Assembly: GCF_014217335.1 (NCBI RefSeq)
Contig: NZ_CP060092.1
Location: forward strand, 451,501-515,500
Reading direction: 5' to 3'
Origin: Teredinibacter purpureus
GTDB lineage: Bacteria > Pseudomonadota > Gammaproteobacteria > Pseudomonadales > Cellvibrionaceae
Length of the DNA: 64,000 nt
The stretch's first letter is position 1. Every line of letters begins with the position of its first letter. The notes beneath the pieces were generated by a model that did not search any database, was not told the origin of the DNA, and worked only from the letters and a program-made list of their open reading frames with translations. Both the position numbers and the translations under genes were made by a program. Below, piece after piece: positions 1 through 8,182 of the stretch.

Positions 1-111
1 AATCATAATAATTGCTTTTCAATACTTTTAGACAACACGCTTAACCGCCACTTAAAATCACATAACATATTAATTTCTTCATAAATACATAAGCGGCAGG
101 CCAAACCGTAT

Positions 112-645
112 CTAGTTCGCGACTATTGCGCCCACACTGCTTCCATGACAACTATTACACGAACCATTAGTGACCAAGCCCGGCATCGTACGAATGCCAT
201 CACGGCCTTCCACTTCAACATCAACGCCGGTGACTAAATCGCCGCCCGTAAACAAACCATCGACCGCCATTGACGTAAAAAAATTGCCATTGCCGTCCGT
301 TTGCAGTTCAGCCGATAACGTATTGGTATTGTGTATGTATAACCGCACAACCGCATTTACCAAGGCAACACCACCCGATTGATAGACTGTGCCCGCCGCG
401 CGAAACTCAGGCCCTGCGCTATTTGCGGCATGGCAACCACTTTGCATGCAATCTTGGCCGGCGTTATGGCTTCCCGCTAGCGCCGGTTCACTGGAGGAGC
501 TTGAAGACGAACTCATTGTATTCTCGTTATCATTACCGCTCGGCGACCCGCCCCCACAGGCCGACAATACAACACTCAACGACAGGGTGCACACCCACCA
601 AAAAAAATCCCTCGCTGTAAGCTGACCGCCCAATACCTTTAACAT
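112..645 (-). CDS. Lipoprotein with two c-type haem motifs flanking a beta-sandwich-like segment
   Basis: A 177-residue exported protein. A signal peptide ends in an LSAC lipobox (Cys30), so it is probably a lipoprotein. It is followed by a run of eight serines (45-52), a linker style common in Cellvibrionales secreted proteins. Residues 66-72 read CMQSGCH (CX4CH) and 163-167 read CNSCH (CX2CH), both possible covalent haem c sites. Between them, residues about 82-123 (AGTVY, NAVVRLY, TDGNGNF) resemble a carboxypeptidase-regulatory-like beta-sandwich. A strong ribosome site (GAGGAG) lies about 8 bases before the ATG. A role in electron transfer at the envelope is inference; the CX4CH spacing is unusual and that site may bind no haem. 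The gene stands alone and diverges from the next operon. Confidence 0.72.
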   Translation of the reverse strand: MLKVLGGQLTARDFFWWVCTLSLSVVLSACGGGSPSGNDNENTMSSSSSSSSEPALAGSHNAGQDCMQSGCHAANSAGPEFRAAGTVYQSGGVALVNAVVRLYIHNTNTLSAELQTDGNGNFFTSMAVDGLFTGGDLVTGVDVEVEGRDGIRTMPGLVTNGSCNSCHGSSVGAIVAN

Positions 646-1209
646 CTTTGTATCTCCTCTAATTCACGCGAAGTACGCGTCACAAATTAAACAATCGCAT
701 CACATTAAAGGATCCGTAGAGGAGGAAACGGAACGAAACAAATTTTTTACAGGTTTTTACATAACGAGAACCAAGAATCCCTTTCCATTAAGCGGATCAC
801 TGTCACTTAAGTGCACAGCATTACAACGACATTTTGGCGGTATATGTGACAAACCGCCGTCACATCGCCTTTCTCTTACAGACATTTTTTCCTCGGCGTC
901 GTTTTCGAACATAATCGTTATATCAAAGGCTAAATCTATAATTTTATACGTAGACGCATACCTGCAAAAAAACGAAAAATACCGATATCAATCCACTGAT
1001 TCCGTGAATTCTACCGATTTCATTCGGTTCGCAATAACACGCTCACCTTTCGAGTTGGACTTATTTCTCGTCACCTGTATTATCCAGTGAAGGGCGAATT
1101 AAGACGACCTCGCGGCAATAATTCCGTTCTATACTTTGTTGGTCCGTCGACGGTCAGCAATCACCTGTAGACGCATGGATAAAACACAGCCCACGGTATA
1201 CAAAGGTCA
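646..1209. other. Intergenic region between the haem lipoprotein and the c-di-GMP operon
   Basis: No gene of convincing quality was found in these 564 bases. The stretch holds a CACTTAAGTG palindrome near 810, two interleaved dyads at 836-864, and a TATACT hexamer at 1130-1135 that could be a -10 element for the downstream operon (no good -35 seen). I looked for a cyclic-di-GMP riboswitch before the GGDEF genes and did not recognise one. Confidence 0.5.
836..864. repeat. Two interleaved 6-bp inverted repeats
   Basis: GGCGGT at 836-841 is complementary to ACCGCC at 853-858, and TGTGAC at 845-850 is complementary to GTCACA at 859-864. The two dyads interlock, so as RNA only one hairpin could form at a time; as DNA they could be overlapping operator half-sites. 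Function unknown. Confidence 0.4.
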
Positions 1210-2913
1210 ATGAAATCAAATTTATTTATTCTCCTTCGATTTGCAATTGCAATTTTAACCATTGTTGTCATCGTCGGCTCACCGTATATCCCACCAAAAA
1301 CATTGGCGATACACCCTCTGTCGTCCACAAGTACGTCAATCAACGGCTACTACGATCCAGAGTACGGCGCGTCTAGCCAATGGATAGACGAGTCACAACA
1401 TTACTGGCGCTGCGATTACAAACCCGAGTTTGGCCGCAGCAATACCTGTGGTTTCTCGATTAGCTGGGGCTCCACCTTCGAAAACACGGCGAGTAACGCT
1501 AACAATATTCCTTCGTGTACCACCGCTGATTCTGATGATGATGGCGACGGCTGGGGATGGGAGAACAACCAAAGCTGTATTGTAGGCGAGCTTAGCAAGC
1601 TACCTAGACGCACACTATCCCCTCCCCCTTCAGTGGCTGCAGGAGAGCCCCCCATTTGCGACAGCCTGGACTCCGACGAGGATGGCGATGGCTGGGGCTG
1701 GGAGAACGAGCAAAGCTGTATCGTCGTCGATGGGCATCAACCAAAAGAAACGCCCTCTATTGCAGGTAAAACTCACAGTAAAGACGACGCGCCGCCTTGT
1801 GAAGACCCAAAAACCGATTTAGACGGCGACGGCTGGGGATGGGAGAACGAACACAGCTGTATTGTTAAGAACGATTCCGCTCGTCATCAAATCATCAGAA
1901 GCGCGGATTTCTCGGCATTTGATGCGCTGAACCTCAATATCCATTACGAAGGGCGAGCCAACAGCATTCGTGTGTACTTACGCAATTTCAACCCCGCCTA
2001 TGCAACTGCAGGTGACTCCGACTCGGCTAAATTTATGGCGGTAACCTTGCGCACTGAAGATCTTCGTGGTGGGCCAATCTATATTCCCTTATCTGAATTT
2101 AAAGTCACTGAGTGGTGGGTAACCGAACGGGATGCTCCACGAGAGTGGGCCGGTCGCGAGCTTGATCGCATTATAGTACTGGGGCTCGATATCGCCGAAT
2201 TTGGCGTTCATAAAGTGCGCGTAGACAACATCAGCTTAACTGGCGACTGGATTAGTCGTGAAAATTTATTATTGGCTATTATTGTTTTTTGGGTATTTTA
2301 TCTATTACTCGAAGCCTTCGCCCGCTATGTAGTTTTACGTAATGAGTCGCGTTTAAGTGAAAAGAAAATTGATCAACTCACAGGCTTAACCCAACAACTC
2401 GAAGACGAGAAAGACACGCTTAAAGAACTATCATCGCTTGACACTCTCACGGGTATATATAATCGCATCGGCGCCACGCCCGAAATTGAGGCGTTATTTA
2501 ACCATCATTCGGCGAGCCATCCCGCTTGCTTGCTTATCTTTGATATTGACCATTTCAAACGCATTAACGATATCTACGGCCACGATACCGGCGACAAAAT
2601 TTTGGCCTGTTTTGCCGATACAATCAAAACACATATTTCCGACACATCCATTTTTGCTCGCTGGGGAGGAGAAGAGTTTCTGCTTATAGAAAAAGACAGC
2701 ACGCCACAAGAAGCAAGGCATTTAGCTGAGAAATTAAGAGTCCTTATTGCAAAAACGAGCCTCGAACCAATACATAATATCGATGTCACCGTCAGTATCG
2801 GCATCACATCAATTACAAGTACCGATAAATTCGAGAGTGCTTTCAAACGAGCCGACATAGCGTTATACGAGGCTAAAAAAATTCGGAACACTGTTGAATT
2901 TAAGAGCTTGTAA
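1210..2913 (+). CDS. Membrane diguanylate cyclase with three DGDGWGWEN repeats in its periplasmic sensor
   Basis: A 567-residue protein predicted to make cyclic-di-GMP. It has an N-terminal membrane segment (about 5-24), a periplasmic region (25-350), a second membrane segment (about 352-372), a short coiled coil and a GGDEF domain (about 405-567). The signature is RWGGEEF (485-490 region) and the metal-binding FDIDHFK is intact, so it should be active. No RxxD inhibitory site is visible before the signature. The sensor is homologous to that of the next gene, with a shared YWRCDY motif and second Cys (68 and 80), but carries an insert of about 140 residues (91-231). This holds three Cys-x7-DGDGWGWEN-x2-SC units at 103, 150 and 197, a period of exactly 47 residues. 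First gene of a three-gene operon; an AAGG precedes the ATG. The ligand is unknown. Confidence 0.88.
   Translation: MKSNLFILLRFAIAILTIVVIVGSPYIPPKTLAIHPLSSTSTSINGYYDPEYGASSQWIDESQHYWRCDYKPEFGRSNTCGFSISWGSTFENTASNANNIPSCTTADSDDDGDGWGWENNQSCIVGELSKLPRRTLSPPPSVAAGEPPICDSLDSDEDGDGWGWENEQSCIVVDGHQPKETPSIAGKTHSKDDAPPCEDPKTDLDGDGWGWENEHSCIVKNDSARHQIIRSADFSAFDALNLNIHYEGRANSIRVYLRNFNPAYATAGDSDSAKFMAVTLRTEDLRGGPIYIPLSEFKVTEWWVTERDAPREWAGRELDRIIVLGLDIAEFGVHKVRVDNISLTGDWISRENLLLAIIVFWVFYLLLEAFARYVVLRNESRLSEKKIDQLTGLTQQLEDEKDTLKELSSLDTLTGIYNRIGATPEIEALFNHHSASHPACLLIFDIDHFKRINDIYGHDTGDKILACFADTIKTHISDTSIFARWGGEEFLLIEKDSTPQEARHLAEKLRVLIAKTSLEPIHNIDVTVSIGITSITSTDKFESAFKRADIALYEAKKIRNTVEFKSL
1516..1860 (+). 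repeat. Three coding repeats, period 141 bp (Cys...DGDGWGWEN...SC)
   Basis: Units start at 1516, 1657 and 1798. Each encodes 21 residues bounded by two cysteines, with a D-x-D-x-D-G-type acidic loop next to WGWEN; the 26 residues between units are low-complexity and Pro/Ser/Lys rich. The acidic loop looks able to bind calcium and each Cys pair could form a disulphide. I recall similar DGDGWGWEN units in secreted carbohydrate-active proteins of Cellvibrionales, but could not check this. Confidence 0.85.
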
Positions 2914-2919
2914 TTCAGC

Positions 2920-4212
2920 ATGAAAATCAAAACATATGACTCACTAAAACTTATAGCCTTATTGCTCACAATTACAGTAATCGCAGGGCATTACTACCTG
3001 CCAGCCAAGCGCTCACTCATCCATCCAGCACCCCATACCGCTGAACGTCTCTACGGCTTTAATAGCCCTTTGTCCGGGCTCTCAGCCACTTGGATAGACA
3101 AACAATTACATTACTGGCGCTGTGACTATCTAGCCGACCATAATTTTGGTTGCGGCTACTCCATCTATTGGGATTCCAACTTTTTTAGTGGTATCGACAT
3201 TTCAGCATACGACAGTATCGAATACGCTATTCGCTATGAGGGGCCGGGCACTAGAATTCGTTTCTATATGCGCAATGCCCACGCAGACTACGCTGAAAAA
3301 GGTGATGGTTCGACTACGAAATATATGGCCATGACGGTGCGTACGCAAGAGATACACAATGGGCCGGTAACCCTTAATCTATCAGAATTTAATGTTGCCG
3401 ACTGGTGGTTAAAAGAGCGTGATTATCGACGCCAATGGGCCAATACTGAGTTCAGCAACATCACCGAAATAGGTGTAGACCAAACACAAAAAGGCACCCA
3501 TAAAACGTATGTAGATAAAATCACATTAGTTGGAAAGTGGATTAATACCGAATGGTTATTATTGGGTACTGTCGGTTTTTGGCTGGTTATATTTGTGCTT
3601 GAAGGCTTGTGGCGCCTTTACAGAGTTTATCGAACAACCCTCCATATTAAATCCGTTGTGAACGAACTCATTGCCAATCAATTAAGCTTAGAGCACGAAA
3701 AAGACAACCTGCAAACGCTCTATGTTACAGACCCTTTAACCGGAATACACAATCGCGCGGGCATAACTGAGGTCATTCACTCTCATCACCTCAAGCATCC
3801 CGAAAAAACGCTTGGGCTTATGCTATTGGATCTCGACCATTTTAAAGACATCAATGATACTTATGGTCACGATATAGGTGATCAAGTACTAAAAACGTTT
3901 GCGACGGAAACAACAAAACGGTTACATAAAATCAGCACGGTCGCACGCTGGGGAGGGGAAGAGTTTATTATTGTAACCCCTATTAACAATCATAAACTCG
4001 CTAGAGAACGTTTAACCTTTTTTGCAGACAATATTCGAAGCGGGGTAGAGAAATATACGTTCGAACTTGATGTCACAATAAAATTGACCGTCAGCATGGG
4101 CCTTACTCTTTTAGATCCCGGAGAGAATTTTGAGGCCGCGCTAAAACGTACCGACAGAGCGCTCTATAATGCAAAATCTAATGGGCGAAACCGAGTGGAA
4201 TACTTAGAGTGA
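2920..4212 (+). CDS. Membrane diguanylate cyclase, paralogue of the preceding gene
   Basis: A 430-residue protein with the same plan as its upstream neighbour: membrane segment (about 8-23), periplasmic sensor (24-210), second membrane segment (about 211-230) and GGDEF domain (about 265-430). It has an intact metal site (LLDLDHFKDIND) and an active signature RWGGEEF near 343-349. The sensor keeps the two cysteines (YWRCDY, FGCGYS) and the WW-ERD-(R)-QWA motif, but the 140-residue repeat insert is absent and the chain passes straight from SIYWDSNF to the ISAYDSIEY strand. It starts 6 bases after the previous stop and its own stop overlaps the next start as GTGA, so translation is probably coupled. 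Likely arose by tandem duplication. Confidence 0.88.
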   Translation: MKIKTYDSLKLIALLLTITVIAGHYYLPAKRSLIHPAPHTAERLYGFNSPLSGLSATWIDKQLHYWRCDYLADHNFGCGYSIYWDSNFFSGIDISAYDSIEYAIRYEGPGTRIRFYMRNAHADYAEKGDGSTTKYMAMTVRTQEIHNGPVTLNLSEFNVADWWLKERDYRRQWANTEFSNITEIGVDQTQKGTHKTYVDKITLVGKWINTEWLLLGTVGFWLVIFVLEGLWRLYRVYRTTLHIKSVVNELIANQLSLEHEKDNLQTLYVTDPLTGIHNRAGITEVIHSHHLKHPEKTLGLMLLDLDHFKDINDTYGHDIGDQVLKTFATETTKRLHKISTVARWGGEEFIIVTPINNHKLARERLTFFADNIRSGVEKYTFELDVTIKLTVSMGLTLLDPGENFEAALKRTDRALYNAKSNGRNRVEYLE

Positions 4213-7200
4213 GCATTAAGCTAGCGCTCATATTACTTCTCCAATCGGTACTATGTTTAAATGCCGAGGCCTCCGCACAAACAATCCACTCTAACGCCTC
4301 ATTCTTATCCCCTTATAAAGTACACCCGCTTTACCTCGAAGATGATCCCGCCGCTGACTACACTTTTTCCACTATTCGCGACCAACAGGGGTTTCTATGG
4401 ATTGCAACGGACAACGGCCTTAAACGATACGACGGTTATCAACTGAGAACCTTTTCAAATAGCCCAAACGATACAACCTCTATTGGCAGTAAAACCGTAA
4501 CGTCCCTACACGTATTACGCAACGGCCAACTTTGGGCGGGCGGCACCAATTTAAATCGCTACAACGCATCTCTCGAAATATTTTCACGCTTTAACATAAC
4601 CAACGACACCCTTATTCGCAGCCTTCATGAAACCGTTGACGGCATGCTTTGGCTGGGCGGCGACGGGTTCGGTTTAATTCAATTCGATCCAACACGAGAA
4701 ATCGTTCTAAATACGTTTTTCGAAAACAGTATTCTAGGCGATATCCAACATATACTACCGCACAGCCTAGAGCATCAGCTATGGATCGCGTCGAGCGGCG
4801 GGCTGTTTATTTTCAATACTCAAACATACGCCATAACCAATCTCCCGTTGCCACTCACGTTTAACGCGGGCCAGAAAACCATTCGCGGTATGTCCGAAGA
4901 TCAAAAAGGCAACGTCTGGATCGCCACTCAACAAGGCTTAATTCGCCTCGACAGTGACACCTACGCCGTTAAGCATTACACCGCAAACGCCACAGAAGCG
5001 GGCGGCCTTAAAACAAATAAGTTATCCAGTATTTTTCACGACTCTCGCGGCCGAATTTGGATAGGCACGGACAAACAGGGCGTGCATCGGTACAACCCCG
5101 AAAGTGATGATTTCTTGCACATTCCCGCGTCGATCTCGCCAAAATATACGTTTCCCAAAGCATCAATAGAGGCTATATACGAAGACAAAGATGGCTCACT
5201 TTGGTTTAGCGTTGGGCCTTATGGCGTTCATCGTATTAGTAAACAATTCGAAACTTTCTCGATTCTTCAGCACTCTCCCGGCGTTGCACACTCTCTTAGC
5301 TTTAATAATGTAACCGATTTACTTGAGGATCAACACGGCGACATCTGGATTGGCACCGCAGGACAAGGCTTAGATCGCTACAACCCCCTTACCCGAAAAT
5401 TTCAGCACTACACTGTAGAACCACGCAATAATAATTCATTAAGCGATAACTCCATTTTGTCCCTCGCGGAAGATACCGCTGGCAACATTTGGATTGGCAC
5501 GGAAAAAGGAGGGCTTAATCGCCTTACCCCGAGTACCGGCGAAATACTGCGCATTCAACGCAACCCGTCTACAGACAGTACCCAAACGTTAGCCAGTAAT
5601 ACTGTAGGTCACATTAGCGTTGTCGCCAACGATCAATTATTACTGGGTGTTTGGCCTCTTGGGCTACAAATTTACAATACGGCAACCGGCCGCTTTACCG
5701 ATTTTTTAAAACAAAAAACAGCCACACCTGGGGATATTAATAATTACCTCATTCACGATATCGTCAATGATAACAATAAGCGCTACTGGATAGCGGGAAC
5801 CCGTGGCCTTGAATTATTTGATACCACAACACAACAATTTTCTGCAATTGATTTAACGGGAACAGGTTCGCCTATCCAACCCAGCGTTTATGACTTGCAC
5901 GAGGGGCAAGATAGCGTGCTGTGGCTCGCCTCACATTCAAACCTTATTCGCTATAGCACCTTTACTGAGCAAATTGAATTCTACAATACCGAAAATGGCC
6001 TAAGTGACGATTTGGTAATGTCGATAGAAGAGGATCATCGCGGCCACCTATGGCTTGGCACTCGATTCGGATTAAATCGCTTTCACCCTGGTTCATCCGA
6101 ATTTCTCACATTCACAAAGACCGATGGTTTAGCGGGTTCTCAGTTTAATCTGTTTAGCCATTTAAGAGCTCAAGATGGATCACTCTATTTCGGTGGCACA
6201 GAGGGCATTAGTTTTTTCAACCCGGCTCAGCTTATCAGCAATGAGTTTGCCCCCAACATCCACATAACCGAATTTGAACTTTTTCAAAATACGATTGCCC
6301 CCCATAAAAATGAACTTTTACCCCAATCCATTATTGAAACGCAACAGCTCACGCTAAAGCATAACCAGAACGATCTTACGTTTGGTTTTTCTGCCTTAAA
6401 TTTTATTTTCCCTGCAAATAATCACTATCAGTATCGGCTAAAAGGTTTAGAACAAAACTGGGTCGACGCGAATAGCCGACAACGACGGGTACGCTACACC
6501 AACCTTTCACCAGGAGATTACATTTTCCAAGTGCTAGGCTCTAATAATGACGGAATGTGGGCAGGGCGGGCGCGAGAGATATCGATTACTATTTTGCCTG
6601 CATGGTGGCAAACATGGTGGACAAAAGCGATCGCCGCTAGCGTCATTCTATTATGCATGTATTTATTCAGCTACTGGCGCTTGCGCTCTAACCGTATACG
6701 CGAACGTGAACTAACCTCGATTGTTAACGAGAAAACAGCCGAACTAAAACAAGCCAATCGCGCTGTATTACTCTCGAACGCCGAATTGGAACAGCGCGTA
6801 AAGCACCGCACACGAGAACTCTCTATCGAAATTGAAGAGCGAAAAGTCTCAGAAGCAAAATCTCGTCACATTGCCTATCACGACACTCTCACTGAATTGC
6901 CAAACCGCAGTTGGTTAATCAAGCATTTAAAAGCGTTAATTAAGAGCTCCCACAAAAACAATCACAAATTTGCTCTTTTATTTTTAGGCGGAGATCGATT
7001 CAAACAGATCAATGATAACTATGGTTATATGGTTGGCGATAAATTACTTGTGGAGTCGGCCTATAGAATTGGGAAACTATTATCCACCCGACACCATATC
7101 ACGCGCGTTGGTAGCGATGAGTTCGCAATTGTTATTGACGCTATCGACGACGACGACACCTTGCTCACGCTCACCCACCATGTACTCAATGAGTTTGACA

Positions 7201-8180
7201 AGCCTTTTAAACTCGACGAAGTAAAACTTAATTTTTACGTGAGTATTGGTATTTTAGTCTGTTCGTCCGAGTATTCTCACCCCGATCAAATATTCCGAAA
7301 CGCGAACATTGCGCTGCGAAAGGCTAAGGAGATTGGGCGCGGTACCTATCAAATGTTTGACTCAAAAATGCTGGAGCAAACATTAGAGATAGCCGAATTG
7401 GAATCGGATCTAAAAAGCGCCTTATATCGTGACCAGTTTCGTGTTGTGTTTCAGCCAATTATCACTATCGAGACGGGCGCCATCAGCTGTTTCGAAATAT
7501 TATTGCGTTGGGAGCACCCCTCTCGCGGTTTAGTGCCACCCGTTAAGTTCATTCCTATCGCTGAAACACTCGGTACGATTTTTTCGATCGGACAGTGGGT
7601 CTTCGAACAGGCCTGCGAACAGATAAAAACGTGGGACACCCATCCTCTCATATCACAACAACCGATGCTTGCTGTTAATCTTTCGCCCATACAGCTAAGC
7701 GATCCCGAGTTTTTAAATCGGGTGGACACCGTACTGGGAAAAACCGGCATCGATCCCTCTCGAGTAAAGTTTGAAATAACAGAATCGGCCATCATGGAGA
7801 ATACAAAAACAGTCGATAGCTTGTTAGAAGCGCTAAGAGCTAAAGGTATAGAGCTCGCCATTGACGATTTTGGGACAGGGTACTCTTCGCTAAGTTATCT
7901 CGATAAGTTACCGGTCCAGCAACTTAAAATAGACCGTTCATTTATCAACGCATTAACGGAAGAAAAGACCGAGCAAGACAGCGCACACGAAATTGTAAGG
8001 GCCACGATTTCGTTAGCCCACAACTTAAACATGAGTGTTGTCGCAGAAGGAATTGAAAATCAAGAGCAGCTGAAGGCGCTTGCATCCCACGGCTGCGATT
8101 ATGGTCAGGGCTACTTAATCGCCAAGCCACTCTCAGCCGAGGGTGCAACAACCTATATGCTTCAAAAAGAAGCACAATAA
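4209..8180 (+). CDS. Beta-propeller sensor with Y_Y_Y, degenerate GGDEF and intact EAL domains
   Basis: A 1323-residue protein. An N-terminal signal peptide is followed by many two-component-regulator propeller repeats (about 50-700, recurring IWIGT/LWLGT), a Y_Y_Y domain (about 740-800), a membrane helix (about 805-825), a coiled coil, GGDEF (about 870-1040) and EAL (about 1060-1310). The GGDEF signature is GSDEF and the first metal-binding Asp is lost (LFLGGDRFK where family members have DLDRFK), so cyclase activity is doubtful. The EAL domain keeps its key residues (EILLRW, NLSP, EITES, IDDFGTGYSS, LKIDRSF, AEGIE, GQGYL), so it should hydrolyse c-di-GMP. The GTG start overlaps the upstream TGA. 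The propeller/Y_Y_Y sensor resembles those of Bacteroidetes hybrid glycan sensors; a glycan signal here is inference. Confidence 0.88.
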   Translation: MSIKLALILLLQSVLCLNAEASAQTIHSNASFLSPYKVHPLYLEDDPAADYTFSTIRDQQGFLWIATDNGLKRYDGYQLRTFSNSPNDTTSIGSKTVTSLHVLRNGQLWAGGTNLNRYNASLEIFSRFNITNDTLIRSLHETVDGMLWLGGDGFGLIQFDPTREIVLNTFFENSILGDIQHILPHSLEHQLWIASSGGLFIFNTQTYAITNLPLPLTFNAGQKTIRGMSEDQKGNVWIATQQGLIRLDSDTYAVKHYTANATEAGGLKTNKLSSIFHDSRGRIWIGTDKQGVHRYNPESDDFLHIPASISPKYTFPKASIEAIYEDKDGSLWFSVGPYGVHRISKQFETFSILQHSPGVAHSLSFNNVTDLLEDQHGDIWIGTAGQGLDRYNPLTRKFQHYTVEPRNNNSLSDNSILSLAEDTAGNIWIGTEKGGLNRLTPSTGEILRIQRNPSTDSTQTLASNTVGHISVVANDQLLLGVWPLGLQIYNTATGRFTDFLKQKTATPGDINNYLIHDIVNDNNKRYWIAGTRGLELFDTTTQQFSAIDLTGTGSPIQPSVYDLHEGQDSVLWLASHSNLIRYSTFTEQIEFYNTENGLSDDLVMSIEEDHRGHLWLGTRFGLNRFHPGSSEFLTFTKTDGLAGSQFNLFSHLRAQDGSLYFGGTEGISFFNPAQLISNEFAPNIHITEFELFQNTIAPHKNELLPQSIIETQQLTLKHNQNDLTFGFSALNFIFPANNHYQYRLKGLEQNWVDANSRQRRVRYTNLSPGDYIFQVLGSNNDGMWAGRAREISITILPAWWQTWWTKAIAASVILLCMYLFSYWRLRSNRIRERELTSIVNEKTAELKQANRAVLLSNAELEQRVKHRTRELSIEIEERKVSEAKSRHIAYHDTLTELPNRSWLIKHLKALIKSSHKNNHKFALLFLGGDRFKQINDNYGYMVGDKLLVESAYRIGKLLSTRHHITRVGSDEFAIVIDAIDDDDTLLTLTHHVLNEFDKPFKLDEVKLNFYVSIGILVCSSEYSHPDQIFRNANIALRKAKEIGRGTYQMFDSKMLEQTLEIAELESDLKSALYRDQFRVVFQPIITIETGAISCFEILLRWEHPSRGLVPPVKFIPIAETLGTIFSIGQWVFEQACEQIKTWDTHPLISQQPMLAVNLSPIQLSDPEFLNRVDTVLGKTGIDPSRVKFEITESAIMENTKTVDSLLEALRAKGIELAIDDFGTGYSSLSYLDKLPVQQLKIDRSFINALTEEKTEQDSAHEIVRATISLAHNLNMSVVAEGIENQEQLKALASHGCDYGQGYLIAKPLSAEGATTYMLQKEAQ

Positions 8181-8182
8181 AC

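Noticed and set aside
836..864. H-type pseudoknot from the two interlocked dyads
   Set aside because: The third loop would have zero bases and could not cross a 6-bp stem, so the fold is sterically implausible.
646..1209. Cyclic-di-GMP riboswitch before the GGDEF operon
   Set aside because: I could not find the conserved core of GEMM-class riboswitches in the leader.
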